A DNA stretch of 64,000 nucleotides from NCBI GenBank assembly GCA_017860275.1, contig JAFNAQ010000008.1, positions 1-64,000 on the forward strand, written 5' to 3'. The DNA is from Bacteroidota bacterium (GTDB lineage Bacteria; Bacteroidota; Bacteroidia; Bacteroidales; P3). The notes under the pieces were generated by a model, which searched no databases, was not told the DNA's origin, and worked only from the letters and a program-made list of their open reading frames with translations. A program made the translations under genes and the position numbers. Below, piece by piece: positions 63,409-64,000 of this stretch; positions within the stretch are counted from its first letter, which is position 1; every line of letters starts with the position of its first letter.

Positions 63409-64000
63409 ATGAGGTCTTTTAAGGCTGATTTACATATCCATAGCGTCCTTTCGCCATGTGGAGACTTAGAGATGAGCCCATCAAACATCGTTTCTAAGGC
63501 TAAAGAACTTGGAATTGAGTGTCTGGGAATAGCCGATCACAACTGCACTTTGAACGCAAAACTCACCCAAAGACTTGGGAAAGAGAATGGAATCTTCGTC
63601 TTAATGGGAGCAGAAGTCACCACAAAAGAGGAGGCACACTGCCTTTGTTTCTTCGAAAAAGAAGAAGAGTTGGATGCATTTCAGACCTATTTAGATGAGA
63701 AACTCCCCAAGATTGAACTCGATGAAGAAAGATTTGGGTATCAATTAGTGGTCAATGAGAGGGAAGAAATCCTAGAAATGAAACAGTATCTCCTTATATC
63801 TGCACTCGACGCCGACCTTGATGAGGTCTATAATATGGTGCATTCACTTAACGGACTCTTTATTCCAGCACATATAAACAAAGGAGCTAATAGCCTAACA
63901 TCTCAACTTGGGTTCGTACCACCTGATATTAAGGCAGATGGGCTTGAGATTTCTGCACATATTACAAAGCAAGCATACCTTAAAAAGAACGCATATCTTA
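63409..64000 (+). CDS. PHP-domain metal-dependent phosphoesterase, N-terminal part (cut by window end)
   Basis: An open frame starts at ATG 63409 (MRSFKADLHIHSVLSPCGD) and runs to the last base with no stop, at least 197 codons. The PHP metal-binding motifs are present: DLHIHS (residues 7-12), LGIADHN, GAEVTT, and PAHINKGANS later on. The C-terminal part is missing. PHP proteins of this type are thought to cleave phosphoesters; the substrate is unknown. It starts 15 bp after the DRTGG gene, so it is very likely co-transcribed with it. Confidence 0.88.
   Translation, partial: MRSFKADLHIHSVLSPCGDLEMSPSNIVSKAKELGIECLGIADHNCTLNAKLTQRLGKENGIFVLMGAEVTTKEEAHCLCFFEKEEELDAFQTYLDEKLPKIELDEERFGYQLVVNEREEILEMKQYLLISALDADLDEVYNMVHSLNGLFIPAHINKGANSLTSQLGFVPPDIKADGLEISAHITKQAYLKKNAYL

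Overview
This 64 kb window is a stretch of chromosome from an AT-rich member of the Bacteroidota, most likely an anaerobic Bacteroidales. Four lines of evidence agree. Cell-surface proteins end in type IX secretion (T9SS) C-terminal sorting domains (CTDs). Families restricted to or typical of the phylum are present (TamL-type Omp85 lipoprotein, DUF4271, DUF5686, GldB- and GldN-like proteins). Start codons are preceded by A-rich tracts instead of Shine-Dalgarno sequences. Many genes have the Bacteroidota -7 promoter box TAnnTTTG. I see no phage, insertion sequence, CRISPR array, rRNA or tRNA gene. Statements about the species are inference.

Layout: (1) 0-5 kb, + strand: the end of a sensor histidine kinase, an outer-membrane barrel, Kdo transferase (waaA) and TamL. 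(2) 5.2-14.2 kb, + strand: two tandem M6 metalloproteases and a third T9SS cargo protein. (3) 14.2-20.2 kb: dnaG on the minus strand, then a polytopic membrane protein, rdgB, a ferredoxin-domain protein and serS. (4) 20.3-27.6 kb, + strand: an ECF sigma factor, its probable anti-sigma factor, two related barrels (one with a GIN-like domain), a lipoprotein and a DUF5686 barrel. (5) 27.7-30.3 kb, minus strand: four small secreted proteins, including a tandem pair of TonB-C-domain proteins. (6) 30.6-39.1 kb, minus strand: a tight seven-gene run, guaB, three periplasmic PPIase-type chaperones, a MoxR ATPase, an OmpA-like protein and msrA. (7) 39.5-45.4 kb, + strand: a gingipain-like C25 protease, then DUF4271, hemD, rnpA and yidD. 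(8) 45.5-48.4 kb: ssb (minus), then hup, a 29-residue basic protein and rng. (9) 48.8-53.0 kb, + strand: GldB-like lipoprotein, LTA-synthase-like sulfatase, lipid kinase and a SUI1 factor. (10) 53.4-60.6 kb, minus strand: rsgA, dtd, a small membrane protein, wecB, a polyprenyl synthase, clpP, two GldN-like proteins and a TrmH-type methylase. (11) 60.7-64 kb, + strand: lepA and the start of a DRTGG/PHP cluster.

The genes share one theme, building and stocking the cell envelope: Kdo transfer, TamL, periplasmic PPIases, T9SS-exported proteases and GldN-like proteins, interleaved with housekeeping genes.

The most interesting non-coding signals are a family of palindrome-rich intergenic elements and an ECF promoter pair. 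Two inverted copies at 12.35-12.51 and 30.45-30.60 kb share a 99-nt block at 98/99 identity. Both also carry a TATATTTG box and a hairpin in identical register but of different sequence. A third locus at 48.51-48.76 kb shares the 5' box plus hairpin and a 3' hairpin module with the 30.4 kb copy. The ECF-type promoter motif (TGTAAC, 17 nt, CGTC) lies in front of the sigma gene and again in front of the DUF5686 gene, which points to a small autoregulated regulon.
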